64,000 nucleotides of DNA, from NCBI RefSeq assembly GCF_000364225.2, contig NZ_AQFT02000004.1:62001-126000 (forward strand), in the 5' to 3' direction. The translations under genes were made by a program, and so were the position numbers. The stretch's first letter is position 1. Each line of letters starts with the position of its first letter. This document shows, one piece after another, positions 41,644 through 52,277 of this stretch. This DNA is from Eubacterium plexicaudatum ASF492 (GTDB lineage Bacteria; Bacillota; Clostridia; Lachnospirales; Lachnospiraceae). The notes beneath the pieces are model-generated. The model was not told the origin of the DNA, did not search any database, and was given only the letters and a program-made list of their open reading frames with translations.

Positions 41644-42003
41644 TCAGCAGGTCCTTTCCGGTGTGACTTCCTGGATCCTTCTTTTCTGCTCGACGGCAAG
41701 CCCCTGCATCAGCCATGTGAACTGTTCCGGTGTGATCTCACGGGCTTCTGACGCTGTTCTTGGCCACTGAAAGCGCCCCGCTTCGAGTCTTTTATAAACA
41801 AGCACAAAGCCGTCGCCTTCCCATAAAAGTCCTTTGATGCGGTCTGTCCGCCTGCCGCAGAACAGAAAAAGGCAGCCTTTTTGAAACGGGTCCAGCGAAA
41901 AATGATCCTGTACAACTCTGGCCAGGCCGTCGATTCCAAAACGGAGATCCGTGTAGCCGTACGCCAGGTAAATCCGGCTGTATCGTTTTACATTACCAAG
42001 CAT
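41644..42003 (-). CDS. tnpB: IS66 accessory protein TnpB
   Basis: 119 aa, MLGNVKRYSRIYLAYGYTDL start, LFLFCGRRTDRIKGLLWEGDGF motif, typical of the IS66 Orf2. The start overlaps the tnpA end (stop at 41993). Confidence 0.9.
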   Translation of the reverse strand: MLGNVKRYSRIYLAYGYTDLRFGIDGLARVVQDHFSLDPFQKGCLFLFCGRRTDRIKGLLWEGDGFVLVYKRLEAGRFQWPRTASEAREITPEQFTWLMQGLAVEQKRRIQEVTPERTC

Positions 42004-42107
42004 TGGCCAGCGCCTCCATAACTTTTTGGATAAAACCTGCCGAAGCATATTCGGTTACTTCTATGGTAATATTTCCTTTTCTGATAACCGCTGCGGCTGG
42101 TGCAGGG
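41993..42107 (-). pseudogene. tnpA: IS66 TnpA, C-terminal part
   Basis: Reads APAAAVIRKGNITIEVTEYA and ends VMEALANAW. Continuation of the tnpA start at 43972 beyond the inserted IS. The shared GGTGCAGGG target word is duplicated. Confidence 0.85.
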
Positions 42108-43733
42108 CAGAGATTTCGCTTTTAGATGTGAAAAAGAGTAAAGATTACCGGATTTTTAATAGATATAGAAATAGGGGCAGATTTCGGGAAGATTCCTTTT
42201 TTTATGTATAAATATTCAGACTTTTTGCATAAATTTCTTGATTTTTCCTACAAAAAGAACACCTTTCGTGGTATAATGATAGTAAGCAAATACATTATGA
42301 AAGAAGGTGTCCTTAATGAAAAATTAACATTATTTAAATTGTTATCTTATATGAAGAGTGTATACCATATCCCGCAAAAAATCAGGACACTGACTGATAA
42401 AAGAAAAAGACGTTCCATACCGCTTTTCAATATTGTCATGCCAACTCTGATTTTTCTGATGCTGCAGTACAGGAGCTTTCATACCGTGTTTTCGTCACCG
42501 GAAAGCATGAACAGGCGTTTGCGTAACTGCATCCGGGGAAAAATGCCAAAAGTGGACGCTGTACGGGACCTGCTTTCGCAGATTGATCCAGATGAACTGC
42601 GTAACATTCACGAAGAGACGATTGACCGGATGAAACGGAACCGGATTTGGAAACACGGAACCATTGGAGGCTGCAGGGTTGCGGCTGTTGACGGGGTGGA
42701 ACTTTTTGGAAGCACAAAAAAATCTTGCCCGGACTGTCTGGCCCGCAGACACGGCAAACAGGGACGGAATACTTCCACCGCAGTGTTGTGTGCATGAGCG
42801 TAGGCGGACCGCCGCATGTGATTCTGGGGCAGGAGATGCTAAAACCAAGGGACGGGAATGAGAAAGACGAGGGTGAACTGACCGGCGGGAAGCGCCTGAT
42901 TCAAAGGCTGAGGAAGCGGCACGGGCATTTTGCGGACCTGATTGTGGCAGACGCGTTATATCTGAATGCGCCTTTTATAAATACGGTTCTCTCATGCGGG
43001 ATGGAAACAGTGATAAGGCTCAAAGATGAGAAACGGCTGATATTTAAAGATGCACAGGGGCTGTTTGAAAAAGGCGCGGGAAAAAAAGAGGCATTTAAAA
43101 GGGGCCGCACGGAGATTGAAACATGGGACCTGGCCGGATTTGAAATGGATGGGGTGGCAAAAAAGGTCCGGGTCATCCGCTATCATGAAAAAACCACGAA
43201 AAAGAACGGCCGTACAGAAGAAAACTGGATGTGGCTGGTGACAACGGATGAAACGGCGGATAATCAAACCTTATGGAAGATCATGCATAAAAGATGGGAT
43301 ATAGAAGAAAACGGCTTCCATCAGCTCAAAACGTATTACCACCTGAAACACTGTTATTGCCATAAAGCTGTAGAGACCGTATTTTATCTGATCATCATAG
43401 CATTTAATATGAAAGAACTCTATCTTTACCGGAGGACAAAGGATTTTAAGGGCAGAAAGATAACTCTTATAAGTGTAAGCCGGATGTTTCAGGATGAACT
43501 ACATATGAAAAATATGAAGAACGTTTTATATGAATCTGAAAAAGGAGGATAACCAGAAAAAACTACATACGAAAGAATAACATCAAGCAGAGGGAGAATC
43601 TGCTGTTTTTTTGATTCTATGATACAGAAAATATATTTTTTGTACGATTGACTCAAAAGGCATTCTTCTTTTTATCCCTATTCTTTAAAAATCTATAATT
43701 GAATAAATATAAATACTAAAAGCGAAATCTCTG
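42108..43733 (+). mobile_element. IS4-like element inserted in tnpA
   Basis: 1,626 bp with perfect 18-bp terminal inverted repeats (cagagatttcgcttttag at 42108-42125, complement at 43716-43733). A 9-bp target duplication ggtgcaggg lies at 42099-42107 and 43734-43742. It splits IS66 tnpA. Confidence 0.95.
42317..43552 (+). CDS. IS4-like DDE transposase (frameshifted)
   Basis: About 410 codons. Start near 42317 after GAAGGTG, with a slip just after. A second slip near 42765 joins to EYFHRSVVCMSVGG. Later motifs: LIVADALYLNAPFIN, MWLVTTDETADNQTLW, KRWDIEENGFHQLKTYYHLK. These fit Transposase_11-type DDE enzymes. If the slips are real, the element is dead. Confidence 0.75.
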
Positions 43734-43972
43734 GGTGCAGGGAGCTGCTCTTGACAGATGTCTGCCGAAATTTCAACAAAAGGCGATGCCTGCGGGGGCT
43801 GTCCTGTATTTTCCACTGCCTTCCTGCGGAGTATTCTCAGCCAGTAATAATACCTGGACTCTTTGATATTCCTGTCATGACACCATTCCCTGACGGTCAT
43901 GCCGCTTTCCATGCGTTCCTTTATGAGCACGGCCCAGCGCTCTGCGATTACATCGTGTTTTAAATCTGACAC
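43734..43972 (-). pseudogene. tnpA: IS66 TnpA, N-terminal part
   Basis: MSDLKHDVIAERWAVLIKER, then MTVREWCHDRNIKESRYYYWLR: the helix-turn-helix protein of IS66. It is cut at 43734 by the nested IS and then reads into it. Rest at 41993-42107. Confidence 0.9.
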
Positions 43973-44303
43973 TAACTACACCTCACTTTCAAAACTGGTA
44001 TGAGTTTTCAAAGCTATGTACATGGACTGTGAAAAGTGATATAAGTTTTCACAGTTTCAATAGTAACTAATAATAGCCTTGAGATAGATTATTCTCAAGG
44101 CCATTATATACAAATTTCTTCTATTATGCACGGTACGCGCTTTTTACCGTTTACTATTTGATTGTAAGATATAATTTAGTTAGTAGGTATTTTGGTGAAA
44201 TAGAAAACAATACTATTCGCAAAAGACATGTTTTACGAATAGTATTGATATAAATCCATAATCTTTAATAAACTATAATTTTAAAGATTACTCTTAATTA
44301 TTT

Positions 44304-44746
44304 TTATTTTATTCCAGTGCTTCCATGTCCGCCCCGATTTGCATGATTTAGCTTAGTGACTTCATAAAATTCTAATTCAGGTTGATGTTCTAAAATTCTA
44401 AATTGGCATATTCTATCATTTATGTGTATTTCTGTATCTCGCATTGCAAGTGCTGGGAAAAACCATTGATCATTGTCACCACAATAGGATTCATCAATAA
44501 GTCCCATGTGATTTGTTTGAATTATACCGAAATTTTTAAATGTAGAACTTCTTGGTATCATATGTGCTTCATATCCTTTTGGTAATTGTACAGCTATCCC
44601 AAGAGGTATTAATTTAAATTCTCCTTTTTTAGTTTTATATTTTCTGCAGATCTCAAATCAATCCAATCTGATTTTCCGTTAACATAACATAATTTCTCAA
44701 TTTTATCTGAAAAATATTTAATATTTATTTTTATTTTTTCTTTCAT
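44304..44746 (-). CDS. dUTPase (one frameshift)
   Basis: About 147 aa. Hydrolyses dUTP to dUMP and PPi. Motifs: SDWIDLRSA near the start, MIPRSSTFKNFGI (motif II), MGLIDESYCGDNDQW (motif III), INDRICQFRIL (motif IV) and GGHGSTGIK (motif V, usually GGFGSTG). A slip in the six-A run near 44620 splits it. AAAGGA lies before the ATG. Confidence 0.85.
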
Positions 44747-44830
44747 TAATATATCCTTTCTATTATAAAAATTTTAAGATTAAATCCAGATTTTTACTTT
44801 ATAAAAATTATCGTAAATTAATATTACAGT

Positions 44831-44991
44831 TTACGATGTAATATTTTTATTATCACAAGGAATACGCTGTCCATAAATATATTTTTTATTTTTAATTTGC
44901 AGTATATAATTATTTTTGCTTTATTAGTTTCATCTAAAATACTATAATTACACTTTTCACATTCGTTTGTTGTTATCATTTTTTCACTCAT
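44831..44991 (-). CDS. Small Cys-rich protein (frameshifted)
   Basis: Starts MSEKMITTNECEKCNYSILD; a slip near 44890 leads to KKYIYGQRIPCDNKNITS. CxxC plus two more Cys suggest zinc binding. About 53 aa. Confidence 0.45.
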
Positions 44992-45013
44992 GAATTTTTA
45001 AGCCTCATTTTCT

Positions 45014-45340
45014 TTATTTTACATTTTTTAATTGTTTGTTGATATTTTTATATATCATTTTTAGTATATCATCAAAATTACCATATTCATAATTATAGAA
45101 TGGAGTATAATAATTTCCTTTTAGGTCATATACATTTAGAAAAATAGATCCGTCAGTTGTGTCGATTGTGATTTCTCCTTCTATAGAAGCAGATGAATTA
45201 TATTTTACAACAGGGAAACGCATAGAATAATATTTTCTGTCGCAATCACTTGTTATTTTATTATGACAAAATCCTAAAGCATGTAAGTTTTTATGGGAAA
45301 AGTCTTTTATTATGTATTTATTTTTTAATATATTTTCCAA
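45014..45340 (-). CDS. Hypothetical protein, 108 aa
   Basis: Predicted mixed alpha/beta with ITIDTTDGSIFLNVYDLKGN in the middle. No family recognised. Same direction and tight spacing as its neighbours, so probably in the same operon as the dUTPases. Confidence 0.45.
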   Translation of the reverse strand: MENILKNKYIIKDFSHKNLHALGFCHNKITSDCDRKYYSMRFPVVKYNSSASIEGEITIDTTDGSIFLNVYDLKGNYYTPFYNYEYGNFDDILKMIYKNINKQLKNVK

Positions 45341-45376
45341 GTAAACTACCCTTTCATAATTTTTTAGAACATGTGA

Positions 45377-46106
45377 TTAATTATTTTTATTAGAAATTTT
45401 TAATATATCAGAAATAAATGATAGTGTGTGTAAAGGATTATTTAGAAATATTATATTTATAAGGTCTTCTGTAGAAAACTCCTTATTATCTATAATATTA
45501 GATTCATTAACTGAATTATTTTTATGATGAATATTTTTGTCAATTTCTTTAACTCCATAAATATTTAGTTTGCTACTATATGTTTGTCGTCATTTGTAAT
45601 GTAGTAATTTTGAATTATACCTTGACAAAATGGTTTGCCTTGATCTATATTAAATTCAAATTCACTATTGTTTGTAATTTTAATAATAATATGATATTCT
45701 TCTGTAGGATCTGAAGTATTTGCGTCGATAATACCAGTTATATTTACAAGATCAAAATTGGATATCGAATTAATATTTTGAGTTTGAAATTATAAAATTT
45801 TATTATCTGGAATGTTTGTACATTTAATTCCAGTTGGTATTACCATTTCTCCTTCTGAACAAAAAATTGCATCCATAGGAATAAAAAATCATACCCTGCA
45901 GATTTGCTTGTTTTACGCGTTGGAAGTTTAATATTATTGTAAATAGCTTGGATGTATTCTTTTAGGGATGATGAAACTTGTTCGTATGTATAATCCGACA
46001 ACATCATTAGCCATAAATTTGTTGTTGCTTTCTTATCTTTTGGGTTAAAATTCGGAAATGCCACTTGAATTGTTGCGAGAAGTTCTTGAACTTGTTCTCT
46101 TGTCAT
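45377..46106 (-). CDS. Second dUTPase-like protein fused behind a helical replication-loader-like start (frameshifted)
   Basis: Residues 1-50, MTREQVQELLATIQVAFPNF to SSSLKEYI, resemble the G40P-loader/replisome-organiser type of phage protein. The sequence then turns without break into a dUTPase-like fold: SAGYDFFIP, GEMVIPTGIKCTNIP, VNITGIIDANTSD, FNIDQGKPFCQGIIQNYYI. Slips lie near 45890, 45795 and 45585. An extra helical tail ends ISNKNN. The last glycine-rich dUTPase motif was not seen. Probably a deletion fusion. Confidence 0.5.
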
Positions 46107-46519
46107 TCAATCATCCCTTTCGCAACCGCCTTTTCGTTTCTCAATTTATGCCAAATTGCAACACCTTTATTGTCTTTGTCTATGGTATTCTTCCATTCCT
46201 CCCAATTTTTAGGAACAAACTCCTTCCATTCGCAGTCAGAAAGAACAATGGATAATTCGTCTTTTGCCTTATCGTCAACATTTAACGGAGGTTTCCAAAG
46301 ATTGATAAAGTAAATTTCATACAAATTCATGTCGGCTTCGCTCTGAAATTCCGTATATTCAATTTTCGTTACATTATGTATGTCTATTGCTCTGTGCATA
46401 GGTTTGGCGAACATATGACCTCTAAGCCTTGCTTGTAACGGTTGCTTTGTTCTTCCTAAATATGCCAAACAATTTCCATACCATATTCGGTATAAAATAA
46501 ATCCTTGTGGGCTTTTCAT
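46103..46519 (-). CDS. GIY-YIG nuclease-like protein
   Basis: 138 aa. ILYRIWYGNCLAYLGRTKQPLQARLRGH matches a GIY-YIG start (here in a divergent YRIWYG...YLGRT form), and NLYEIYFINLWKPPLN holds the catalytic Glu. ATG/TGA overlap with the next gene. Could be a free homing-type or DNA-processing nuclease. Confidence 0.7.
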   Translation of the reverse strand: MKSPQGFILYRIWYGNCLAYLGRTKQPLQARLRGHMFAKPMHRAIDIHNVTKIEYTEFQSEADMNLYEIYFINLWKPPLNVDDKAKDELSIVLSDCEWKEFVPKNWEEWKNTIDKDNKGVAIWHKLRNEKAVAKGMIE

Positions 46520-46540
46520 ATCAGCTATTCCTCCATTCGC

Positions 46541-46645
46541 TTAAAATTTAAATTCTGATGCGCATTTATCGCATACTTTTAAATTATCTTCCTCTATATA
46601 TGCGCCACACAACTTGCAATAATGATGTTTAACTTTGTTTTCCAT
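46541..46645 (-). CDS. Small zinc-ribbon protein, 34 aa
   Basis: MENKVKHHYCKLCGAYIEED then CDKCASEFKF: a CxxC...CxxC ribbon. AAAGGAAATGG precedes it. Confidence 0.5.
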   Translation of the reverse strand: MENKVKHHYCKLCGAYIEEDNLKVCDKCASEFKF

Positions 46646-46650
46646 TTCCT

Positions 46651-46920
46651 TTAATACATTTTCAGCAGCTTCTTTTGTGAGGAAAAATTCATATCCCATT
46701 TGCCGTCAATTCTATGCGCTGCGCCATCCAATGTCTGAAATTCACAGTTTCCATTCAGCAGCGGCAGAACATCATTCTGTATATGCCATTCTTCATGCCC
46801 TCCGCTACACGGTTCTATGTCGCAGGAATACGCTTCATGCCCTAACTTCCGAAACTCTATACAAACCCTTTGGCTTTCCTCACAGGCTACTAAAACTTTC
46901 AAAATCTCACTTCCTTTCAA
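46651..46920 (-). pseudogene. Truncated DNA methyltransferase N-terminus
   Basis: VLVACEESQRVCIEFRKLGH and EWHIQNDVLPLLNG match the start of phage cytosine methyltransferase-type proteins (LVACEESQ...DVLPLL). The usual continuation 'DLIIAHPPCTYL' is missing: after RIDGKWD the frame ends in unrelated sequence. A deletion took the catalytic part. Confidence 0.7.
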
Positions 46921-46937
46921 AATGGATACAAGCTTAA

Positions 46938-47153
46938 TTCAACCGCTTCTCCCGCCGCGGCACAGATGCTTATAAGAAGATTTATAATCAACGCACCGCC
47001 ACGGAACGTATCAACAACCGCATCCTCAATGATTACGGACTGCACCGTATGTTCATACACACAAAGGAGCATTATTCTTTCATGACAACCATGATTGGAA
47101 TCTGCATCCATCTGGATGTCCGCTATAAACAGCAGGTGCAGACAGTGGCATAA
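46938..47153 (+). pseudogene. Transposase C-terminal remnant
   Basis: Reads FNRFSRRGTDAYKKIYNQRT then ATERINNRILNDYGLHRMF and ends VDVRYKQQ-like LDVRYKQQVQTVA. Matches the end of a DDE transposase ('kRtatERinnrik'). No start; clearly richer in G+C than its neighbours. The scar of an old insertion. Confidence 0.65.
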
Positions 47154-47428
47154 ACCAAGTTTCCTGCTTCCGGATTCTTTCAGGCCTGTTTTTCGACAGG
47201 TTTTAAAGTCATGCACATTTTTATTCTTTATGCTCTCTGGACTGCTCAAGCCCCATAATCATCCATCCCTTATCCCTCTCATTTCTGAAAATCAACCTTT
47301 TCCTGCTTATTCTCTATTGAGTTTCCGAGAGTGCTCTATTATTTGCGGACTTCCTTTCGAAGAAGTCCGTTGAGTGATTAACGTTACATTTAGTAGATAA
47401 GTTTTATATTTTTAATAATAAAAACAGT
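47154..47428. other. Likely remainder of the decayed IS
   Basis: Non-coding. Contains paired words near its right end (gcggacttc...gaagtccg, about 47343-47370), which may be the IS terminal hairpin. Confidence 0.4.
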
Positions 47429-47797
47429 TTATATACAATATAAAATAATTCTATTAGATGATAATGATTCTTTTACAGAAATTACTCGTTGATTTGATGA
47501 ACCACGCCAATTTAATGAAATATTTTGTTGTGATTCTAAGTATCTATCATCTATTAACACATCACATTGAGATATAATTTGTTGTCTTTTCAACCTATCT
47601 ATTTCAGTTTTTTGAGTTTTAGGATAATAATGATATTTTTGTTCAAATATGTATTCCCATGTATAGCCTGTATATATCCAAATGGATTTGTATTGAGATG
47701 AAAGACGGAATTCATTGACCAAATCAAGAACGTCATCAAGATTTTCTTTTGCCAGTGGTTCCCCTCGTATGTAATCATTTATAATTACCTTCTCCAT
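47429..47797 (-). pseudogene. NrdG-like fragment lacking the radical-SAM cysteines
   Basis: 122 aa. Starts at YIRGEPL, equivalent to the GGEP region, and continues WIYTGYTWEYIF, CDVLIDDRYLE, RGSSNQRVI. These are the C-terminal half of an NrdG-type activase. The CxxxCxxC half is absent. Start overlaps the NrdG stop by 13 bases. It could be a subunit-like fragment, but a partial duplicate is more likely. Confidence 0.6.
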
Positions 47798-48255
47798 AAA
47801 ACAACTTCTCCAGCCTTTCTAGTCTCATTTAAATCAATAATCCTTTGATTAGAAGATCCTTTAAAAAGTAAATCAGTATTTCTAAGATCATTTTCAAATC
47901 TACCATCTACCAGAACATCCACTAAATTTAGTAATTTACTTGTAACAGAGTCGCCAATTAATTCTTCATATGTATGTCCTGAATATAACCAGATATTTCT
48001 ATTTTCGTTTTTTAACATTTGTGCTAATTTAATAAACGCTTTTGCTTGTAAACTACATTCCCCTCCTGAAAAAGTAATATCATTACCATTTTCAAGTAAT
48101 AATTTTGCCAAATTATTAACAGAACTAGGTTTTCCATTTTTTATATTGTGACTTTGTGGATTATGGCATCCATTACAATGTAAATTACATTTTGCGCAAT
48201 ATACTGTGTTTCTAAAACCAACGCCATCTACAATAGTGTCGTATTCAATATCCAT
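47785..48255 (-). CDS. nrdG: Anaerobic ribonucleotide reductase activating enzyme
   Basis: 156 aa from MDIEYDTIVDGVGFR. Radical-SAM cysteines in CAKCNLHCNGCHN, then FSGGECSLQ and LYSGHTYEEL. Generates the glycyl radical on NrdD using a 4Fe-4S cluster and SAM. The same frame is open upstream to 48432 and carries the C-terminal helix-turn-helix of the HNH protein, so a fusion is possible. Confidence 0.85.
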   Translation of the reverse strand: MDIEYDTIVDGVGFRNTVYCAKCNLHCNGCHNPQSHNIKNGKPSSVNNLAKLLLENGNDITFSGGECSLQAKAFIKLAQMLKNENRNIWLYSGHTYEELIGDSVTSKLLNLVDVLVDGRFENDLRNTDLLFKGSSNQRIIDLNETRKAGEVVLWRR

Positions 48256-49741
48256 ATAATAGATAACACCAGATCCATCGCCAATAAATTTATCATTATA
48301 ATTTTTAATATCTTTGTATGAATATGTCCATGTATCATTAACGATATTTCTAACAGTTTCTCTATTTATCCCCGTTAAATCTGTAATTTCTCTATTGGTA
48401 TATAAATTACCATCTTTAAGATTCTTAACCATAATATAATCTTCTTTTTTGTATTATCTAATATGTGTCTATTATCTATGACATCAATATTTTCAGTGAT
48501 ATTTTTATAAGTCTTTTTATTTGCAATATTTGAAGAAACTCCCCTCCCAACTCCATATTTTTTATCTAATTGCCTATAAGGAATGCAATTTTGTAATGCA
48601 TCCTTATAAATATTAATAATTATTTCTTCTGTTAACAATGGTTTGGGTTGTTTTTTTTGCTTGCTACCTTCTCGTTCATACCATTTAAAGTATCCTGTAT
48701 GATTTTGCCAATATCCTCTTCCACGCGAAACCATGTCGTCATGATTTTCTTGTGAATTTCCTATAATTAAATGATCTGGATTGCAACATTGCGGATTGTC
48801 ACACATATGTCTCGTTAGTTCGTCATTATTAACTTTTAGTTCTCTTCCTAATTTTATTTCAAGAACACGTTTATGGAGTTTTATCTTTTTCTTTCCAGAG
48901 TATACATAAACATAACCATCTGGATGTTGACTATGACTTATACAATTCCAGCATCCATTTTCGCCAACCTCAACAATAATGGGTTTTCTGTTACTTTCAA
49001 TATCTTTTAAATCTCGTATATTTAATAATTTATAATGAGTGTCGTCTATAATTCCAACTTGTAAATTATCCTTTATAAATATCCCATCTATATCAGTATT
49101 ATTATCTGAAAATAATCTAAAAGTTTTTTCATTAGATTGTATCAAGTTTTTATATCTCATATCATACATGTCATTATTTTTAAACAAAATATAATTGCAT
49201 TCTATATCACCAATCAAATTTCGATATAAATACCTATGTAATTTGATATTATCTTTTGATACAATAAATCCGTCTGTCTTGCTATATAACCAATGGATAT
49301 GCTTTACATAATCAACTGCGTTTAAATCAATTTTAACTAATGCTATATCAATTTGATCAGAACCTCTAACATGTAGTATGGCGTAATCATTCTCATATGA
49401 AATTTCATTCAAATCACAACAAGTAGTTGCTAAACACTTCCCATATTTTTTCATATGTTCAGTATGTTTACTACAATAATAATGACCATCAAATATTTTA
49501 GTAGCCTTTTTACCACAATAGATACAAACATTATTTTAGTGTTAAAATATGTTGTAGCACAAGAATTACACAACGTATGTTGTTGTTTATAATAATCACA
49601 ATATTGAATTCTATGTTCCTTTTTACACATCGGACATTCTGTATTAATTTTGACATGCGATGTTGGTTTGATGTCATCCACTTTTACATGAATGACATCT
49701 CCAAAATTACCATTGTAACCAAGTTCTTTATAGTATTTCAT
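48256..49741 (-). CDS. HNH homing endonuclease between nrdD and nrdG (frameshifted)
   Basis: About 490 codons. N-terminus MKYYKELGYNGNFGDVIHVK with a CPMCKKEH zinc site. A slip near 49530 leads into a second Cys cluster (CIYCGKKA). The HNH core is CDNPQCCNPDHLIIGNSQEN. C-terminal helix-turn-helix repeats follow (YRQLDKKYGVGRGVSSNIAN and ITDLTGINRETVRNIVND). A slip near 48440 joins this to the frame that runs directly into NrdG. Cleaves a target allele to spread the gene. Confidence 0.75.
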
Positions 49742-49818
49742 ATTCTTGCTTCCAAGTTTTACATCAACAGAATCCGATAATATACATTTAATATTATCTA
49801 TATATCAGTACCTCCGTT

Positions 49819-52031
49819 TCAATTGTGGCAAACTCTATCATTAAGTTCTGCTAATTTTGCATTATTCCAACTATTTATTGCTCCAACTAAATAGCCAGTA
49901 ATTCTTTCAATAGTGTCTATATTTTCGCTTCCACACTCCAAACATTGCTTTAAGTCTCTTATAGCACTTTCCCAACCACAATCAAGACAGCGATTTCTCA
50001 AATGATTAATGGAACCATATCCAATATTATTATCGCGAATAATTTTAACTACCTGCATAACTGCTTCTGGATTGTGCGTTGCATCACCATCCAATTCTAC
50101 ATAGAAGATATGCCCTCCGAGAGTTAATTCATGATATGGAGATTCAACTTCAGCTTTATGTTTAATCGTGCAGTGATACCACACAGGTACATGATTTGAA
50201 TTTGTGTAATATTCCTTATCTGTTATATGTTCAATTATTCCAAAATCTTTCTTGTCTTTCTTAGTGAATCTTCCTGATAGTCCTTCTGCTGGTGTAGCCA
50301 ACACAGAATAATTCAAATCATATTCATCAGCCCATACTCTTACTCTATCTCTAAGATGTGTAATAATTTCAATACCCAATTTCTGTGATTTTTCAGATTC
50401 TCCATGATGTTTTCCTGTTAATGCAATTAGGCATTCAGCAAGTCCGATAAATCCTATACCTAATGTTCCTTGCTTTAAAACATCTTCAACCTTATCGTTT
50501 TTATCCAATTTATCAGAATCATTCCACAATCCTGCCATTAATAAAGGAAACTGCGATTTAAGTGCTGTCCTTTGGAAGCAATATCTGTCATACAATTGTC
50601 TTACTGCTACATCTGTGTATTTATCTAATTTTTCATAAAATTTACATATCTTCTTCTCATAATTCTCAATTTCCATGCATTCTAACGCAAGTTTAACAAT
50701 ATTGATTGTCGTAAAAGATAAATTCCCTCTTCCAATAGATGATTTTTCCCCATGTCTATTTTCAAACACTCTCGTTCTGCAGCCCATTGTTGCGCATTCA
50801 TATTTATATCTTTCAGGATCCTTCTCATTCCATAGATTATTTATATTAAATGGAGTATCTAAGTTAATGAAATTTGGGAAAAATCGTCTTGCCGTTACTT
50901 TACAAGCAAGTTCCAATAAGTCATAATTCTTATCGCCTTTTTCTGCACTCAATCCTTTTTTCAGTTTCCAAATTTGAATGGGAAAAATTGGTGTTTCTCC
51001 GTTACCCACTCCATCATATGTAGAGTTTAAAATTTCTCGAATAATACATCTTCCTTCTGCGCTCGTATCTGTACCATAATTTATTGAGCTGAATACAACC
51101 TGATTCCCACCACGGCTATGTATTGTGTTCATATTATGAATAAATGCCTCCATAGACTGATGAACTCTTGATACAGTTTTATTAATTGCTTGTTGTTTTA
51201 CTCTGTCTTTACCTGTCAATGTTTTTAATGGTCTTTTTACATAATCTTCAATTTCTTCATCAAAGAGGTAAGTGTAATCAATACCAGTAAACTCAATGAG
51301 TTTCTCTACTTCTTCAATGTATGTTTTTCTTACGTATGGTGCCAAATAATAATCAAATGCTGGAATTGCTTGTCCTCCATGCATCTCATTTTGTACCGTC
51401 TCCATGCTGATGCAACCAATAATTGAAGCTGTCTCAATTCTTTTTGCTGGTCTACTTGAACCATGTCCTGCCCTAAAACCATTATTTAAAATTCTATCAA
51501 GAGGATGCTGTAGGCAAGTTAATGACTTGGTTGGATAATAATCTTTATCATGTATATGGATATAATTATTATCAACTGCTTCTCTTGCTTCATTACTAAT
51601 TAATTCATCATCTGTATATGCTTTTGTTGTCTCACTTGCAAACTTCATCATCATGCCAGCAGGTGTTTCAGCATTCATATTTGCATTTTCTTTTGTAACA
51701 TCATTAGACTCAGTATTAACTATGCTGTTAAATACTGCATATGTTTTAGATTTTCTAATTTTATTCCTTTCGTTTCTATATATAATATATTTTCTCGCCA
51801 CATCTTTACGATTACTTGCCATCAGTCTTTCTTCTACCTGATCCTGAATCTCCTCAACAGTCATGCTCTTATTTAAAGCTTCTATAAAATTAGCGATATC
51901 CCTGGCTTTTTCTTTTGCATAAGCCGTTTCCTCGCCATCTACATCTATAAATGCTTTTAGAACAGCTATCTTGATTTCTCTTTATCAAATTTAACTTTAC
52001 GTCCATCTCTTTTTGTACTGTCAATAACCAT
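49819..52031 (-). CDS. nrdD: Class III anaerobic ribonucleotide reductase (one frameshift)
   Basis: About 737 codons. Starts with an ATP-cone (MVIDSTKRDGRKVKF) at 52031; a slip near 51985 (AAA run) joins it to the main frame. Later motifs: NNYIHIHDKDYYP, TIHSRGGNQVVFSSINYG, FTTINIVKLALE, the zinc site CLDCGWE...CLECGSE and the glycyl radical site RITGYLVG near the end. Reduces NTPs to dNTPs without oxygen; needs NrdG. Fits an anaerobic gut host. Confidence 0.92.
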
Positions 52032-52038
52032 TTCCTCC

Positions 52039-52143
52039 TTACATATTTAATAAAGCACATCCCAAAATAATAATTCCAATACCTACAACTGCTTTCCAAT
52101 CAAAATCAAACCTAAAAAATCCATCAAATAAATCAATTTTCAT
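52039..52143 (-). CDS. Small membrane peptide, 34 aa
   Basis: MKIDLFDGFFRFDFDWKAVV then GIGIIILGCALLNM, with GGAAGGGG upstream. Single hydrophobic helix. Ends 8 bases before the nrdD start. Confidence 0.45.
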   Translation of the reverse strand: MKIDLFDGFFRFDFDWKAVVGIGIIILGCALLNM

Positions 52144-52187
52144 ATTTATATACCCCTTCCTTCACTCGTTGAAAACAAGTATATTTA

Positions 52188-52277
52188 TTAAATCTTCATT
52201 AATGTATATCCAAGTACTCTAAGTGCTCTTGACATACCAATACCACAATCTGTTTCGAATATTTCATATTCTAACAT
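52188..52277 (-). CDS. Possible small protein, 29 aa
   Basis: MLEYEIFETDCGIGMSRALR then VLGYTLMKI. No clear ribosome binding site; it may be the remnant of a larger gene. Confidence 0.25.
   Translation of the reverse strand: MLEYEIFETDCGIGMSRALRVLGYTLMKI

Larger units (their letters stand above)
39688..44154. mobile_element. IS66-family element, interrupted by a second IS
   Basis: Ends are imperfect inverted repeats starting GTAAACGGTAAAA (39688-39710 and 44132-44154). They are flanked by a perfect 8-bp target duplication tatttgat (39680-39687 and 44155-44162). Carries tnpA, tnpB and tnpC on the minus strand. Without the nested IS and one duplicated target, about 2.83 kb, normal for IS66. 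Richer in G+C than the surrounding element. Confidence 0.95.

Noticed and set aside
52188..52277. 29-aa frame as a firm gene.
   Set aside because: No ribosome binding site and no recognisable family; kept only as a low-confidence feature.
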